A stretch of 64,000 nt of DNA, from NCBI RefSeq assembly GCF_944324995.1, contig NZ_CALUYL010000017.1, positions 1-64,000 on the forward strand. Direction: 5' to 3'. Made by a program: the position numbers and the translations under genes. The notes below the pieces were generated by a model. That model was not told the origin of the DNA. It made no database searches and saw only the letters and a list, made by a program, of their open reading frames with translations. Positions 42,217 through 52,751 of the stretch are shown here, one piece after another. The DNA comes from an uncultured Mailhella sp. (GTDB taxonomy: Bacteria > Desulfobacterota > Desulfovibrionia > Desulfovibrionales > Desulfovibrionaceae). Positions within the stretch are counted from its first letter, which is position 1. The number at the start of each line of letters is the position of its first letter.

Positions 42217-43023
42217 ATGGCCAACGCCTTTTATCGCAATTCCTCCTCCAGCGCGAAGAAGAACAGCGAGCGCGAACGTCGGCAGACGGCGTTCTTCGCT
42301 GCGGAGGAAAGCTCGGACGCCGCGGCTTCATCGGCCGCGGCCGATGAGGCGTCTTCGCGCCGGGCCGCGCCTTCGCGCAGCGAAACGCGTTCCGAAGGCC
42401 GGAGCGTGTTTGCCTGGCGGGCGAACATTACGCCTTCCGCGCTGGTGACCATGAGCGTGCTTGCGCTCGTCATGCTGGGATTCAGTTTTCTCTCCGGCGT
42501 GATTGTCGGGCGCAGCAGCATGCCTCTGCCGCAGGCACTGGAGCTCGACACGCTGCTTTCGGAGAGTCCCAAGGCCGAAGAAGGGGAGAGCGAAGAGCCG
42601 GAAAAGATTCTTCCCAAGGAAGAGCTGCGCTTCATGACCAGCCTGAAGAGCGACGCCGCGGGCGGCGTTCTGGCCGATGCGGACAAGGCGTCGGACGCGG
42701 CTCCGGCCGTGACGCAGGAAAAGGCGGCGCAGGAGAAGCCGAAGCCGGAAGTGCAGAAGCCCAGGGAGCCGCAGTTCGACTACGTGCTGCGGGTGGCCGC
42801 CTTCAAGGAGCCGGAGCAGGCGCAGGCGCTGCTCAACCGGCTTTCCAAGGACGGCATGCGGGCCCGCCGCACGCAGGCCAAGACCCGCCGCACCACCTGG
42901 TACTACGTGCAGGTGCTCATGCGCGGCAGCAAGGCCGATCTTCAGGTACTCAGGCGCAAGCTCGACGGCTACGGTCTGCACGACGCCATGCTCATCAGCG
43001 AAAAGGCCGTCAAGGGAAAATAG
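42217..43023 (+). CDS. SPOR-domain membrane protein
   Basis: A 268-residue bitopic inner-membrane protein: a basic, Ser/Ala-rich cytoplasmic part (1-70), one membrane helix (about 73-97, ALVTMSVLALVMLGFSFLSG), an acidic periplasmic linker, and a C-terminal SPOR domain (about 187-265, VLRVAAFKEPEQAQALLNRL to LISEKA) that binds denuded peptidoglycan at division sites. It starts two bases after argS. FtsN- or DedD-like in layout, but without further signatures. Confidence 0.87.
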   Translation: MANAFYRNSSSSAKKNSERERRQTAFFAAEESSDAAASSAAADEASSRRAAPSRSETRSEGRSVFAWRANITPSALVTMSVLALVMLGFSFLSGVIVGRSSMPLPQALELDTLLSESPKAEEGESEEPEKILPKEELRFMTSLKSDAAGGVLADADKASDAAPAVTQEKAAQEKPKPEVQKPREPQFDYVLRVAAFKEPEQAQALLNRLSKDGMRARRTQAKTRRTTWYYVQVLMRGSKADLQVLRRKLDGYGLHDAMLISEKAVKGK

Positions 43024-43116
43024 GAGGCGTTGCCGGACCCGTCCGCAGAGCGAGAAACGTTTTCTCCCCGGGAGAAAAAAGACGCGGAGCGCATGCGCGA
43101 AGCGCCGTCTGCACAC

Positions 43117-43145
43117 TTGACAAAGACGGGCCCTGTGGGTATTTT
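43117..43145 (+). promoter_or_regulatory. Predicted sigma70 promoter of the yceD-rpmF-plsX cluster
   Basis: TTGACA (43117-43122), 17 nt, TATTTT (43140-43145), 22 bp before the yceD start; a perfect -35 with optimal spacing. Confidence 0.75.
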
Positions 43146-43167
43146 GTCATGTTTCCAGAGGTAAAGC

Positions 43168-43725
43168 ATGGATCTTAGACACATCGCACTGAATGAGATT
43201 GAACCTCAGGGGCTCAGCCTCACGGTTTCCGACGAGGAAGTCTGGAAGGGGCCCATTGAGGAATATCATCTGTCATGCCGCATAGTTGAGCCAGTTGTCG
43301 CCGAAGTGTTTCTGCTTTCGCAGGCGGACGGCTGCCTGCTTCGCGGCACGATTCGGGGCGTGGTGGCCATGCCGTGCAACCGTTGCATGGAAGAGACTCT
43401 TGTGGTGCTGAACCAGAGCTTCGACGAGTTCGAGGAATACCCCGGACTGGGCGAAACCGAACCGGAAGAGGAAGGTCCTGCCGAACTTCTGGACGAATGC
43501 GCCGTGACCATGGAAGGCGGAGCGCCTTTTCTTGATCTGGCGTCGCTTTTGTGGGAGGAATTTTCGCTGGCTTTGCCGGTGAAGCCTCTCTGCAGGCCGG
43601 ACTGTCGGGGATTGTGCCCCGTGTGCGGCAAGAATCTTAATGAAGGTGCCTGCAGCTGTTCCCGCGACAGCGGTGATCCGCGGCTGGCTGCTCTGCGTCA
43701 ACTGAAAGTGAAACATCAGGGATGA
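43168..43725 (+). CDS. yceD: YceD/DUF177 family protein
   Basis: A 185-residue protein of the DUF177 family, linked with 23S rRNA accumulation and nearly always next to rpmF. Seen are the central CNRCMEETLVVLNQSFDEFEEY and the C-terminal cysteine cluster (LCRPDCRGLCPVCGKNLNEG, then CSC) that probably binds zinc. GAGGTAAAGC precedes the ATG. First gene of yceD-rpmF-plsX-fabH. Confidence 0.92.
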   Translation: MDLRHIALNEIEPQGLSLTVSDEEVWKGPIEEYHLSCRIVEPVVAEVFLLSQADGCLLRGTIRGVVAMPCNRCMEETLVVLNQSFDEFEEYPGLGETEPEEEGPAELLDECAVTMEGGAPFLDLASLLWEEFSLALPVKPLCRPDCRGLCPVCGKNLNEGACSCSRDSGDPRLAALRQLKVKHQG

Positions 43726-43756
43726 CATCCCCGTTTCCGCGATAAGGAGAAACAAC

Positions 43757-43942
43757 ATGGCCGTTCAGCAGAACAAAAAGTCCCACTCCAGAAAGTGCAT
43801 GCGTCGTTCTCACGATCGTGTGGCCAAGCCCACGGTCATCTACTGCTCCTGCGGCGCTCCCACCAAGCCTCACAGCGTCTGCCCTTCCTGCGGCAAGTAC
43901 GATGGCCGTCAGGTCGAACCTGTAGCCAGCAATGAGCAGTAA
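43757..43942 (+). CDS. rpmF: Ribosomal protein L32
   Basis: A 61-residue large-subunit protein. It starts MAVQQNKKSHSRKCMRRSH and holds the zinc-ribbon pairs CSCG and CPSCG. AAGGAG precedes the ATG. The last 11 bases overlap plsX, a common coupling of ribosome and membrane-lipid synthesis genes. Confidence 0.96.
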   Translation: MAVQQNKKSHSRKCMRRSHDRVAKPTVIYCSCGAPTKPHSVCPSCGKYDGRQVEPVASNEQ

Positions 43943-44981
43943 TCGCGCAAGATTGGCCGTGGACGCCATGGGAGGGGATTTCGGCCCTTCCGTGGTCGTT
44001 CCCGGCGCGCTTCAGGCCGCTCGAAACACGGGCGCCAAAGTAATCCTTGTCGGTATTGAGGAAGCGATCCGCAAGACGCTTGCCGATCTTTCCGAGCAGG
44101 ACGGAGAAGGCGAACTGTACGAAATCGTCAACGCCACGCAGCTGGTGGAGATGACCGACAAGCCTTCCGAAGTTCTGCGCACCAAGAAGGATTCCTCCAT
44201 GCAGGTGGCATGCAGGCTGGTCCGCCAGGGCAAGGCCGACGCCTTCATCAGCGCCGGTCACTCCGGTGCGGCCTATGCCTGCGGCATGTTCATTCTCGGG
44301 CGTATTCCCGGGGTGGAACGGCCTGCTCTGGCTTCCGTGATTCCCACGGAAAAGTCGCCCATGCTCCTGCTCGACGTGGGCGCCAACGTGGAGTGCCGTC
44401 CGCATCATCTTTTTCAGTTCGGACTCATGGGCGCCACCTTCGTCAAGGACATCCTCGGCTACGAGGATCCGCGGGTGGGCATCCTGAGCATCGGCGAAGA
44501 GGAAGGCAAGGGAAATTCCCTGGTGAAGAGCAGCTATGAACTGCTCAAGCAGGCTTCCAACCTCAACTTCATCGGCAACGCCGAGGGCCGGGATCTCTTC
44601 ACCGGCAACATCGACGTGGCGGTGTGCGACGGCTTTGTGGGCAACATCGCCCTCAAGCTGAGCGAGGGCCTGGCCACTTCCCTGACGCATCTTCTGAAAA
44701 GGGAACTGCTCAACAACGGGCTTCTGCCCCGCGTGGGCGCGTTCCTTTCCCTGAAGGCGTTCCAGAACTTCAAAAAGATGGTGGACTATGCGGAATACGG
44801 CGGCGCGCCCCTGCTCGGTCTGAAGGGCATCGCCATCGTGTGTCACGGAAAGTCCAATCCCAAGGCCATCACCAGCGCCGTCACCATGGCCAACACCTAT
44901 GTGGTCAAGGGCACGCAGCAGCGTCTGGTGGAAACCATCAGCGCCAACGAGGAGCTGACGAGTTACGGCCGCAGCGTCTAG
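43932..44981 (+). CDS. plsX: Phosphate:acyl-ACP acyltransferase
   Basis: Makes acyl-phosphate from acyl-ACP, the first step toward phosphatidic acid via PlsY. The 349 residues show LAVDAMGGDFGPSVVVPGA, DSSMQVACRLVRQGKADAFISAGHSGA, LLLDVGANVECRP and NIDVAVCDGFVGNIALK. The start lies inside the end of rpmF. The 248 bp to fabH contain a strong hairpin rather than a gene. Confidence 0.95.
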   Translation: MSSNRARLAVDAMGGDFGPSVVVPGALQAARNTGAKVILVGIEEAIRKTLADLSEQDGEGELYEIVNATQLVEMTDKPSEVLRTKKDSSMQVACRLVRQGKADAFISAGHSGAAYACGMFILGRIPGVERPALASVIPTEKSPMLLLDVGANVECRPHHLFQFGLMGATFVKDILGYEDPRVGILSIGEEEGKGNSLVKSSYELLKQASNLNFIGNAEGRDLFTGNIDVAVCDGFVGNIALKLSEGLATSLTHLLKRELLNNGLLPRVGAFLSLKAFQNFKKMVDYAEYGGAPLLGLKGIAIVCHGKSNPKAITSAVTMANTYVVKGTQQRLVETISANEELTSYGRSV

Positions 44982-44998
44982 CTGCTCATCATGTTTTT

Positions 44999-45044
44999 CG
45001 TCGTGCGGAAAGTTCTCCCTTCCGAGAGGGCTTTCCGCACGACG
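44999..45044. terminator. Perfect 14-bp hairpin between plsX and fabH
   Basis: CGTCGTGCGGAAAG (44999-45012) pairs exactly with its complement (45031-45044), with an inner CCCT/AGGG stem. No T-run follows. It may separate plsX and fabH expression or act as a 3' protective stem. Confidence 0.55.
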
Positions 45045-45229
45045 TGCCGTGAAAGCCGGCGCGTCTGCGCCGCCTGACGGAACAGGGCGTTTCTTCATGC
45101 GTCCTGCCGGCCGCTTCGTCCCTTTGCGGAAAATGTGCGGCTTCTTTCGGAGGGAGGCCGTGCGCGCCTTTTCTCTCCGTCTTAAAAGGAACGACCGCCG
45201 CCACGCGTGCGGCTGTGTTCGGACATCTC

Positions 45230-46234
45230 ATGAATCATCCCTGCTATATTTGTGGACTCGGCTCCTGCATTCCTCCCCGCGTCATGACCAATCATGATCT
45301 GGAAAAGCTGGTGGAAACTTCCGACGAATGGATCACCACCAGAACGGGCATCAAGGAACGACACGTTCTCGAAGATGGCGTCAACGCTTCCGACTGCGGC
45401 GCAGAAGCCGCCCGCGCGGCCCTTGAAGAGGCCGGAGTGCTTCCGGAAGAGGTCACTCATGTTTTCGTGGCCACCTGCACCCCCGATTATCTCTGCCCCA
45501 GCACGGCCTGCGTGATTGCTTCCAAGCTCGGCATTTCCGCCGCCGACGGCCGCAAGGGCAACGTCATGTGCCTCGACTTCAACGCCGCATGCACCGGTTT
45601 CGTGTACGGCCTGGAGCTTGCGCGCAACACCGTGCAGAGCCATCCCGACGCCGTCGTTCTCCTCGTGGCGACCGAGGCTCTTTCCCGCCGCACCAACTTT
45701 ACCGACCGCACCACCTGCGTGCTCTTCGGCGACGCCGCCGGCGCGGTGGTCATCCGCTCCGAAGAGAAGGGCGCGCTCTGGCAGCTTCGTGACGTCGTGT
45801 GCTCTTCCGACGGTTCCCTCCACGATCTCATCAAGATCGGCGGCGGCTCCGCCTGCCGCATCAAGGAAGGGGACGCCGTGGGCGCGGACTGGTTCATTTC
45901 CATGCAGGGCATGGCCGTGTTCAAGCACGCCGTGCGCAGCATGACCGAAGAGAGTCAGACCATTCTTGCCCGCAACGGCATTTCCCTGGACGAGCTCGAT
46001 CTCTTCATTCCTCATCAGGCCAATCTCAGAATCATCAAGGCCGTGGGCGAACGGCTCGGCATCGACGAAAACAAGGTGTTCGCCAACGTGCAGCACTACG
46101 GCAACACCTCCGCGGCCACGCTTCCCGTGGCCATGGAGGACGCCCGCCGCTCCGGCGCGCTCAGACCGGGCATGAAGGTTCTGCTGACCAGCTTCGGCGG
46201 CGGCATGACCTGGGGATCCGCGCTGCTGGCCTAG
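45230..46234 (+). CDS. fabH: 3-oxoacyl-ACP synthase III
   Basis: Starts fatty-acid synthesis by condensing acetyl-CoA with malonyl-ACP. The 334 residues carry the Cys-His-Asn triad: Cys in DFNAACTGFVYG (about 120), His in LFIPHQANLRI and Asn in YGNTSAATLP. The WITTRTGIKERH segment is typical. ATG 45230 was chosen over GTG 45215, since GGAC lies before it and the family begins near the Gly-Leu-Gly-Ser-Cys strand. Confidence 0.94.
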   Translation: MNHPCYICGLGSCIPPRVMTNHDLEKLVETSDEWITTRTGIKERHVLEDGVNASDCGAEAARAALEEAGVLPEEVTHVFVATCTPDYLCPSTACVIASKLGISAADGRKGNVMCLDFNAACTGFVYGLELARNTVQSHPDAVVLLVATEALSRRTNFTDRTTCVLFGDAAGAVVIRSEEKGALWQLRDVVCSSDGSLHDLIKIGGGSACRIKEGDAVGADWFISMQGMAVFKHAVRSMTEESQTILARNGISLDELDLFIPHQANLRIIKAVGERLGIDENKVFANVQHYGNTSAATLPVAMEDARRSGALRPGMKVLLTSFGGGMTWGSALLA

Positions 46235-46293
46235 TTTCTCCGTTGTCATTTCCCCGGAAAACGCTTAGTATTCCCCCCATCAGGAGCATGAGC

Positions 46294-47037
46294 ATGAGCG
46301 AACTCACCCCTACCGCGATTGTTACCGGTGGTTCCCGCGGCATAGGCCGCACCGTGGCCCTCACCCTCGCCGCCGCCGGATATCAGATATATTTCACCTA
46401 CGTGAGCCGTCCCGAGGCGGCCGAGCAGACCGTGGCCGACATTGAGGCCCAGGGCGGTCGCGCCCGCGCCTTTCGTCTCGATTCCGGCGACTCCGAGGCG
46501 GTGGCCCGCTTCTTTGCCGAGGAAATCAAGGGCAAGGTGCAGCTTTCCGTGCTGGTGAACAACGCCGGCATCACCCGCGACACTCTCGTGCTGCGCATGA
46601 AGGACGAAGACTTCGACGCCGTGGTCAACACCAATCTGCGCGGAGCCTTCCTGTTCCTGCGCGAGGCCGCCAAGATCATGACCCGCCAGCGCTGCGGCCG
46701 CATCATCAATATTTCTTCCGTCGTCGGTCAGATGGGCAACGCCGGTCAGATCAACTACGCCGCCGCCAAGGCCGGACTCATCGGCATGACCAAGTCCGCC
46801 GCCAAGGAACTCGGCAGCCGCTCCGTGACCGTGAACGCCGTGGCTCCCGGTTTCATCGAAACCGACATGACGGCAGCCCTTGCCGAAGACGTAAGAAAAG
46901 CCTATGTTTCCGCCATCCCGCTGGGCCGTCTCGGCTCCGCCCAGGATGTGGCCGACGCCGTGGCCTTCCTCGCTTCGGACAAGGCGTCGTACATCACCGG
47001 ACAGGTGATCGCCGTCAACGGCGGACTGTACTGCTGA
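46294..47037 (+). CDS. fabG: 3-oxoacyl-ACP reductase
   Basis: NADPH-dependent reductase of the elongation cycle, short-chain dehydrogenase fold. The 247 residues show the cofactor motif [13 protein letters not shown], the catalytic Ser in [10 protein letters not shown] and YxxxK in [10 protein letters not shown], and the C-terminal [12 protein letters not shown]. Two ATGs are six bases apart (46288, 46294); the second is better spaced from AGGAG. Confidence 0.93.
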   Translation: MSELTPTAIVTGGSRGIGRTVALTLAAAGYQIYFTYVSRPEAAEQTVADIEAQGGRARAFRLDSGDSEAVARFFAEEIKGKVQLSVLVNNAGITRDTLVLRMKDEDFDAVVNTNLRGAFLFLREAAKIMTRQRCGRIINISSVVGQMGNAGQINYAAAKAGLIGMTKSAAKELGSRSVTVNAVAPGFIETDMTAALAEDVRKAYVSAIPLGRLGSAQDVADAVAFLASDKASYITGQVIAVNGGLYC

Positions 47038-47168
47038 GGATATTTCCGGAAAAGCCCGGCGTCCTTTCCGCTGTCGGTCCGGGGCGCGGGATTTTCCTAG
47101 TCATCTGGCAAAGCCGGAGCAGAGCTTCCGGCACAAGTAGAAACCTGAAACACCCCCTGGAGGGAACC

Positions 47169-47405
47169 ATGGCCGCCGTTGAAGATAAAGTTAAGCAGAT
47201 CATCGTCGAACAGCTTCAGCTTTCTGAAGAAGAAGTGACTCCCGAAGCTTCCTTCATCGAAGATCTGGGTGCTGACTCTCTCGACCTGACCGAGCTCATC
47301 ATGGCCTTTGAAGAAGCCTTCGGCGTGGAAATCGCCGACGAAGACGCTCAGAAGATCCTGAAGGTCAAGGACGCCATCAACTATATTGAAAGCAAGCAGA
47401 AGTAA
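47169..47405 (+). CDS. acpP: Acyl carrier protein
   Basis: A 78-residue acidic carrier of growing acyl chains. The 4'-phosphopantetheine serine is in [22 protein letters not shown] precedes the ATG with good spacing. Placed between fabG and fabF as usual. Confidence 0.97.
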   Translation: MAAVEDKVKQIIVEQLQLSEEEVTPEASFIEDLGADSLDLTELIMAFEEAFGVEIADEDAQKILKVKDAINYIESKQK

Positions 47406-47762
47406 GTTATTACTTCCTTTCATCTTGTTTTCATGAAGATGCCGGGGAGCTTCGCGTTCCCCGGCGTATTCGAGTTTCGGCGGCTTCGCCGTTGGCGAGC
47501 CGCACGGCGTCCGCGGGAGCGGACGCCCGCGTCCTGTCCGGCAAGACAGTTGTCCGGCAGGGGAGCGCGGCCCTCGACAGGGCATCCGCTCTGACGGCTC
47601 GTGAACGTTCCGGGCCGAGAGCTGTTTTGGGACGGGCGCTTCGCGGAAGGAGAGGTCCGCGCGAAAACAAAATTTCGGAAGATAGTTCCGAAGTTCTGTT
47701 TTCAGAAGCGTTCCGCCATGTTGGGAACATTTTCCCGTCACCTTTATCTGGAGTTGTTCCGC
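47406..47762. other. Intergenic region acpP/fabF
   Basis: No separate gene. A GCCGGGGA/TCCCCGGC hairpin (47441-47448 with 47458-47465) follows acpP without a T-run. Upstream of fabF lies a perfect dyad TTCGGAA-gatag-TTCCGAA (47674-47692) in an AT-richer patch, a possible operator. Confidence 0.5.
47674..47692. promoter_or_regulatory. Candidate operator dyad upstream of fabF
   Basis: TTCGGAA (47674-47680) and TTCCGAA (47686-47692) form a perfect 7-bp dyad with a 5-nt centre, 71 bp before the fabF start. The size and spacing suit a dimeric regulator; no known site is matched. Confidence 0.4.
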
Positions 47763-49007
47763 GTGGATCGTAAGCGCATAGTCATTACCGGCCTTTCCGC
47801 CATCACTCCTCTGGGCACCGACCTTGAGAGCAGCTGGGAGGCCCTGCTTGCCGGCAAGTCCGGCATCGGTCGCATCACCCATTTTGATTCCACCGAATTT
47901 CCTACGCACATTGCGGGCGAAGTAAAGGATTTCAAGCCTGAAGAGTTCATTCCGGCCAAGCAGTGCCGCAAGATGGACCGTTTCTGTCAGCTCGCCGTCT
48001 GCGCGGGCATGCAGCTCGTGGCCGATTCCGGTCTCAAAATCGACGAGAGCAACGCTCAGCGCGTGGGCGTGGTGCTCGGCGTCGGTCTCGGCGGCCTCAA
48101 GACCATTGAAGACTTCCACGAAAAGCTGCGCACGTCCGGCCCCAACCGCGTATCTCCCTTCTATATTCCCATGCTCATTTCCAATATGGCTCCCGGTCAG
48201 GTGGCCATATTCACCGGCGCCAAAGGCATCAACGTGGTGTCCACCAGCGCCTGCGCCTCGGCCCTGCACGCCATAGGCAGCGCCTATGATCAGCTCGTGC
48301 TCGGCCGCGCCGACGCCATCCTCACGGGCGGCGCGGAATCCACCATCACGGAAATGGGCATTTCCGGGTTCACGGCCATGAAGGCGCTGTGCACGGCCCA
48401 TCAGGACGAGCCCGAAAAGGCTTCCCGTCCCTTCGACGCCGGCCGCAGCGGCTTCATCATGGGCGAAGGCGCCGGCATGCTCATGCTGGAAACGCTGGAG
48501 CACGCTCTCGCCCGCGGCGCGAAGATCTACGCGGAAGTCGTGGGCTTCGGCGCTTCCGACGACGCCCATCACATGGTGGCTCCCCTGGAAACCGGCGAGG
48601 GCATGGCCGCGAGCATGCGCAACGCTCTGGCCGACGCCGGACTTTCTCCCGACGCCATCGACCATGTGAGCGCCCACGGCACCTCCACGCACGCCAACGA
48701 CGCCGCTGAAACCAAGGCGATGCACGAAGTGTTCGGCGATCATGCGAAGGATCTCGCCATCACGGGCGTGAAGTCGCAGATAGGCCATCTGCTCGGCGCT
48801 TCCGGCGGCGTGGCCAGCGTGTTTGCGTCGCTGTCGCTTTCCACCGGCATGGTGCCCGGCACCATCAATCAGGAAACGCCTGACCCCGAGTGCGATCTCA
48901 ATTACATGGGCGGCGGCTCGAAAAAGCTCGATCCCCGCTATGCCATGATAAATTCCTTCGGCTTTGGCGGCACCAACGCCAGCCTTGTGCTGAAGAAGTT
49001 CGATTAA
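47763..49007 (+). CDS. fabF: 3-oxoacyl-ACP synthase II
   Basis: Chain-elongating condensing enzyme. The 414 residues from [18 protein letters not shown] have the Cys-His-His triad: [11 protein letters not shown] (about Cys163), [13 protein letters not shown] and [10 protein letters not shown]. The GTG start (GGAG nine bases upstream) gives the family length; in-frame ATGs at 47601 and 47718 would add unusual N-terminal residues, although 47718 (+15 residues) cannot be excluded. Confidence 0.94.
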   Translation: MDRKRIVITGLSAITPLGTDLESSWEALLAGKSGIGRITHFDSTEFPTHIAGEVKDFKPEEFIPAKQCRKMDRFCQLAVCAGMQLVADSGLKIDESNAQRVGVVLGVGLGGLKTIEDFHEKLRTSGPNRVSPFYIPMLISNMAPGQVAIFTGAKGINVVSTSACASALHAIGSAYDQLVLGRADAILTGGAESTITEMGISGFTAMKALCTAHQDEPEKASRPFDAGRSGFIMGEGAGMLMLETLEHALARGAKIYAEVVGFGASDDAHHMVAPLETGEGMAASMRNALADAGLSPDAIDHVSAHGTSTHANDAAETKAMHEVFGDHAKDLAITGVKSQIGHLLGASGGVASVFASLSLSTGMVPGTINQETPDPECDLNYMGGGSKKLDPRYAMINSFGFGGTNASLVLKKFD

Positions 49008-49012
49008 TCTGC

Positions 49013-49032
49013 AGGGCCGGGGGACCGGCCCT
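49013..49032. repeat. Hairpin between fabF and glyA
   Basis: AGGGCCGG (49013-49020) pairs with CCGGCCCT (49025-49032) across GGGA, six bases after the fabF stop, followed by CAATTTTC. It may partly terminate or stabilise the fab transcript. Confidence 0.5.
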
Positions 49033-49054
49033 CAATTTTCAGGAACGGAGAACC

Positions 49055-50299
<1,245 letters not shown>

Positions 50300-50304
50300 A
50301 TACA

Positions 50305-50348
50305 GGGGACGGCCCTGCGCTTTTTCGTGCGCGGGGCCGTCTTTTTTT
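50305..50348 (+). terminator. Intrinsic terminator of glyA
   Basis: GACGGCCC (50308-50315) pairs with GGGCCGTC (50334-50341), with an inner TGCGC/GCGCG-type stem and seven T at 50342-50348. Confidence 0.92.
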
Positions 50349-50404
50349 CCCGTTTTCAAACGGGCTTGCACATGATAGTTTCCGTTGATGGAACAGGAGG
50401 CGCT

Positions 50405-50947
50405 ATGGCGCAGGGCGGCAGAGCCAGCTGGCCACGGTATTTCATGGACATCGCCTACCTTGTGGCGGAACGCTCCACCTGTCTGAGAAGAAAGGTGGGG
50501 GCTGTTGCCGTGCTCGATCGGCGCATTCTGGCAACGGGCTACAACGGCGCGCCCTCCGGCGTGCCTCACTGCCTTGAGGCCGGCTGTCTGCGCGCGCAGC
50601 TCGGCATTCCTTCCGGGCAGAGGCATGAGATCTGCCGCGGCATTCACGCCGAACAGAACGTCATCATTCAGGCGGCGGTTCACGGCATCTCCCTGCGCGG
50701 GGCAGAGCTTTTCTGCACCACGTATCCGTGTTTTATCTGTGCGAAAATGCTTATTAATTGCGGCATTAAAAAAATATGGGTTTCAGAAAATTATCCGGAT
50801 GAGTTCTCGAAGAACATGCTGGCGGAAGCCGGCGTCGAGGTCATCCATCTGCCGCACGGCGCGGATGAGGCGTGCCCCGTGAGCGGGGAAGATCTCTGCG
50901 AAAAGAGCGCCGCGACGGGAGAAGACAAGGAAGGAGGCAAGGCGTGA
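50405..50947 (+). CDS. Deoxycytidylate deaminase (ComEB/dCD family)
   Basis: Zinc-dependent deaminase of 180 residues, probably dCMP to dUMP for thymidylate. Zinc ligands are HAEQN (His/Glu) and CTTYPCFIC (two Cys), and an N-terminal [17 protein letters not shown] segment is typical of dCMP deaminases. ACAGGAGGCGCT sets the start. Its TGA overlaps the ribD GTG, so two different zinc deaminases are translated in tandem. Confidence 0.87.
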   Translation: MAQGGRASWPRYFMDIAYLVAERSTCLRRKVGAVAVLDRRILATGYNGAPSGVPHCLEAGCLRAQLGIPSGQRHEICRGIHAEQNVIIQAAVHGISLRGAELFCTTYPCFICAKMLINCGIKKIWVSENYPDEFSKNMLAEAGVEVIHLPHGADEACPVSGEDLCEKSAATGEDKEGGKA

Positions 50948-52074
50948 ATCGTCACGAAAATTTCATGCGCACGGCCCTGGAACTGGCCGAAAGAGGGCGC
51001 TGGAGCACGGCTCCCAATCCTACGGTGGGCGCGGTGCTCGTGCAGGACGACAAGATCGTCGCCGAGGGCTGGCATCAGGTGTGCGGACAGGGGCACGCGG
51101 AAGTGAACTGTCTGCGCGACGCCCGCGAAAAGGGCGTGGATCCCTCGCGCTGCACGCTGTACGTCACGCTGGAGCCCTGCAATCATCAGGGCAAGACGCC
51201 TCCCTGCACGAAGGCCATTCTGGAAGCGGGCATTCCCCATGTGGTGGTCGGCATGCCCGACGTGAACGCGCAGGCCGCGGGCGGCGCGGAATATCTGCGC
51301 TCCATGGGCGTAGAGGTGGAGACGGGCGTGCTTGAGAAGGAGTGCCGCGATCTTGTGGCCGACTTCATCGTGTGGCAGACCACGCGCCGTCCGTACGTCA
51401 TTCTCAAGATGGCCTCCACGCTCGACGGACGCATCGCCACGCGGGCGGGCCGCTCCCAGCTCATTTCCAACCGGGCCTCGCACGAAGAGGTCATGCGCCT
51501 GCGCGAGAACATCGGCCGCGCGGGCGGCGCGGTGCTCGTGGGCGGCAACACGTTTCTTCTGGACAATCCCCGTCTTACCGCGCGCACGGCGAGCGCCCGT
51601 CGTCAGCCTCTGGCCGCGGTGATGACCTCCCGTCTGCCCGCAGGGGACACGAGCTGCCATCTGCTCGACGACAGGCCGCAGGACTGTGTGTTCTTCAGCA
51701 CGGCCGCGCAGGCGGCGTCGCCTTCCGCGGCGGCGCTGCGCAATCGCGGCGCGCGGGTGTACGGCGTGGACTGCCCGGCGGGCAAGCACGCCCTCGACGT
51801 GGAAGAGGCGCTTGTGGGCCTGCGGGAAAACGAGCACTGCCTGTACGTGCTTTGCGAGGGCGGCGGCAAGCTCGCGCTTTCGCTTCTGGAACGCGGTCTT
51901 GTGGATGAATTTCATCTGCATCTTTCTCCCGCCATTCTCGGCGACGCCGACGCCACGCCCGTGTTCTCCGGCCGCACCGTGGACAGCATGGACGACGCGC
52001 TGCGCATGCGCGTGGTGAAAACTTCCGTGGTGGACGGCGACATTCATCTTTATTTCCGCGCAGACAGAGGATAG
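50944..52074 (+). CDS. ribD: Riboflavin biosynthesis deaminase/reductase
   Basis: Deaminates the pyrimidine product of GTP cyclohydrolase II and then reduces its ribose side chain. The 376 residues have an N-terminal zinc deaminase ([30 protein letters not shown]) and a C-terminal NADPH-dependent reductase ([35 protein letters not shown]). GTG start at 50944 with AAGGAGG upstream. First of the rib genes ribD-ribE-ribBA-ribH. Confidence 0.94.
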   Translation: MNRHENFMRTALELAERGRWSTAPNPTVGAVLVQDDKIVAEGWHQVCGQGHAEVNCLRDAREKGVDPSRCTLYVTLEPCNHQGKTPPCTKAILEAGIPHVVVGMPDVNAQAAGGAEYLRSMGVEVETGVLEKECRDLVADFIVWQTTRRPYVILKMASTLDGRIATRAGRSQLISNRASHEEVMRLRENIGRAGGAVLVGGNTFLLDNPRLTARTASARRQPLAAVMTSRLPAGDTSCHLLDDRPQDCVFFSTAAQAASPSAAALRNRGARVYGVDCPAGKHALDVEEALVGLRENEHCLYVLCEGGGKLALSLLERGLVDEFHLHLSPAILGDADATPVFSGRTVDSMDDALRMRVVKTSVVDGDIHLYFRADRG

Positions 52075-52076
52075 TC

Positions 52077-52742
52077 ATGTTTACGGGACTTGTGGAAGGG
52101 CAGGGCCGCATCGAGGCCGTGGACAAGCGCGGCGGAGACATCCTGTTCCGGTTTCATCCGCTGTTTGCGTGGGACAGGCCCGAAATCGGCGAATCCGTGG
52201 CCTGCAACGGCGTGTGCCTCACCATGGAAACGTGGATTCCCGCCGGACCGTCGTTCACGGCGTTTGCTTCGGCGGAAACGCTGTCGTGCTCCAATCTCGG
52301 CGGCCTGACCGTGGGCGGCCTTGTGAACATGGAGCGCGCCATGGCCATGGGAGAGCGTTTCGGCGGTCACATCGTGAGCGGGCATGTGGACGCCGTGGCG
52401 AGAGTGGAGAGCGTGCGCCCCGTGGGGCAGTCGCGCTGCGTCCGCCTCGTGTTCGCGCCGGAGTGGAGTTCGCAGATCGTGCCCAAGGGCTCGGTGACGC
52501 TGGACGGCATCAGTCTTACCGTGAACGACTGCGGGCCCGGTTTTCTGGAAGTGAACATCATTCCCGAAACCTGGCGCGTGACCACCGTGGCCTTCTGGCG
52601 TCCGGGCTCGGCGGTGAATCTCGAAACGGACGTCATCGGCAAGTATGTGAAGCACCTCATGCAGCCCTACGCCCCCGGCGGCAAGGCTCCCGAGGAGCGC
52701 GTGACCATGGACTTTCTGCGTCGTAACGGCTTCGGCCTTTGA
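52077..52742 (+). CDS. ribE: Riboflavin synthase alpha subunit
   Basis: Dismutates two 6,7-dimethyl-8-ribityllumazines into riboflavin. The 221 residues consist of two similar beta-barrels: MFTGLVEGQGRIEAVD, GESVACNGVCLTM and GGHIVSGHVDAVA, then GSVTLDGISLTVNDC in the second half. It begins two bases after ribD. Confidence 0.93.
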   Translation: MFTGLVEGQGRIEAVDKRGGDILFRFHPLFAWDRPEIGESVACNGVCLTMETWIPAGPSFTAFASAETLSCSNLGGLTVGGLVNMERAMAMGERFGGHIVSGHVDAVARVESVRPVGQSRCVRLVFAPEWSSQIVPKGSVTLDGISLTVNDCGPGFLEVNIIPETWRVTTVAFWRPGSAVNLETDVIGKYVKHLMQPYAPGGKAPEERVTMDFLRRNGFGL

Positions 52743-52751
52743 GGACAGCGT

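Noticed and set aside
43060..43078. TTTTCTCC/GGAGAAAA stem after the SPOR gene as a terminator
   Set aside because: On the plus strand it is followed by A residues, not T; it was left unannotated as too weak.
45049..45297. 82-codon frame between plsX and fabH
   Set aside because: It overlaps the true fabH start, has no ribosome binding site and no recognisable features.
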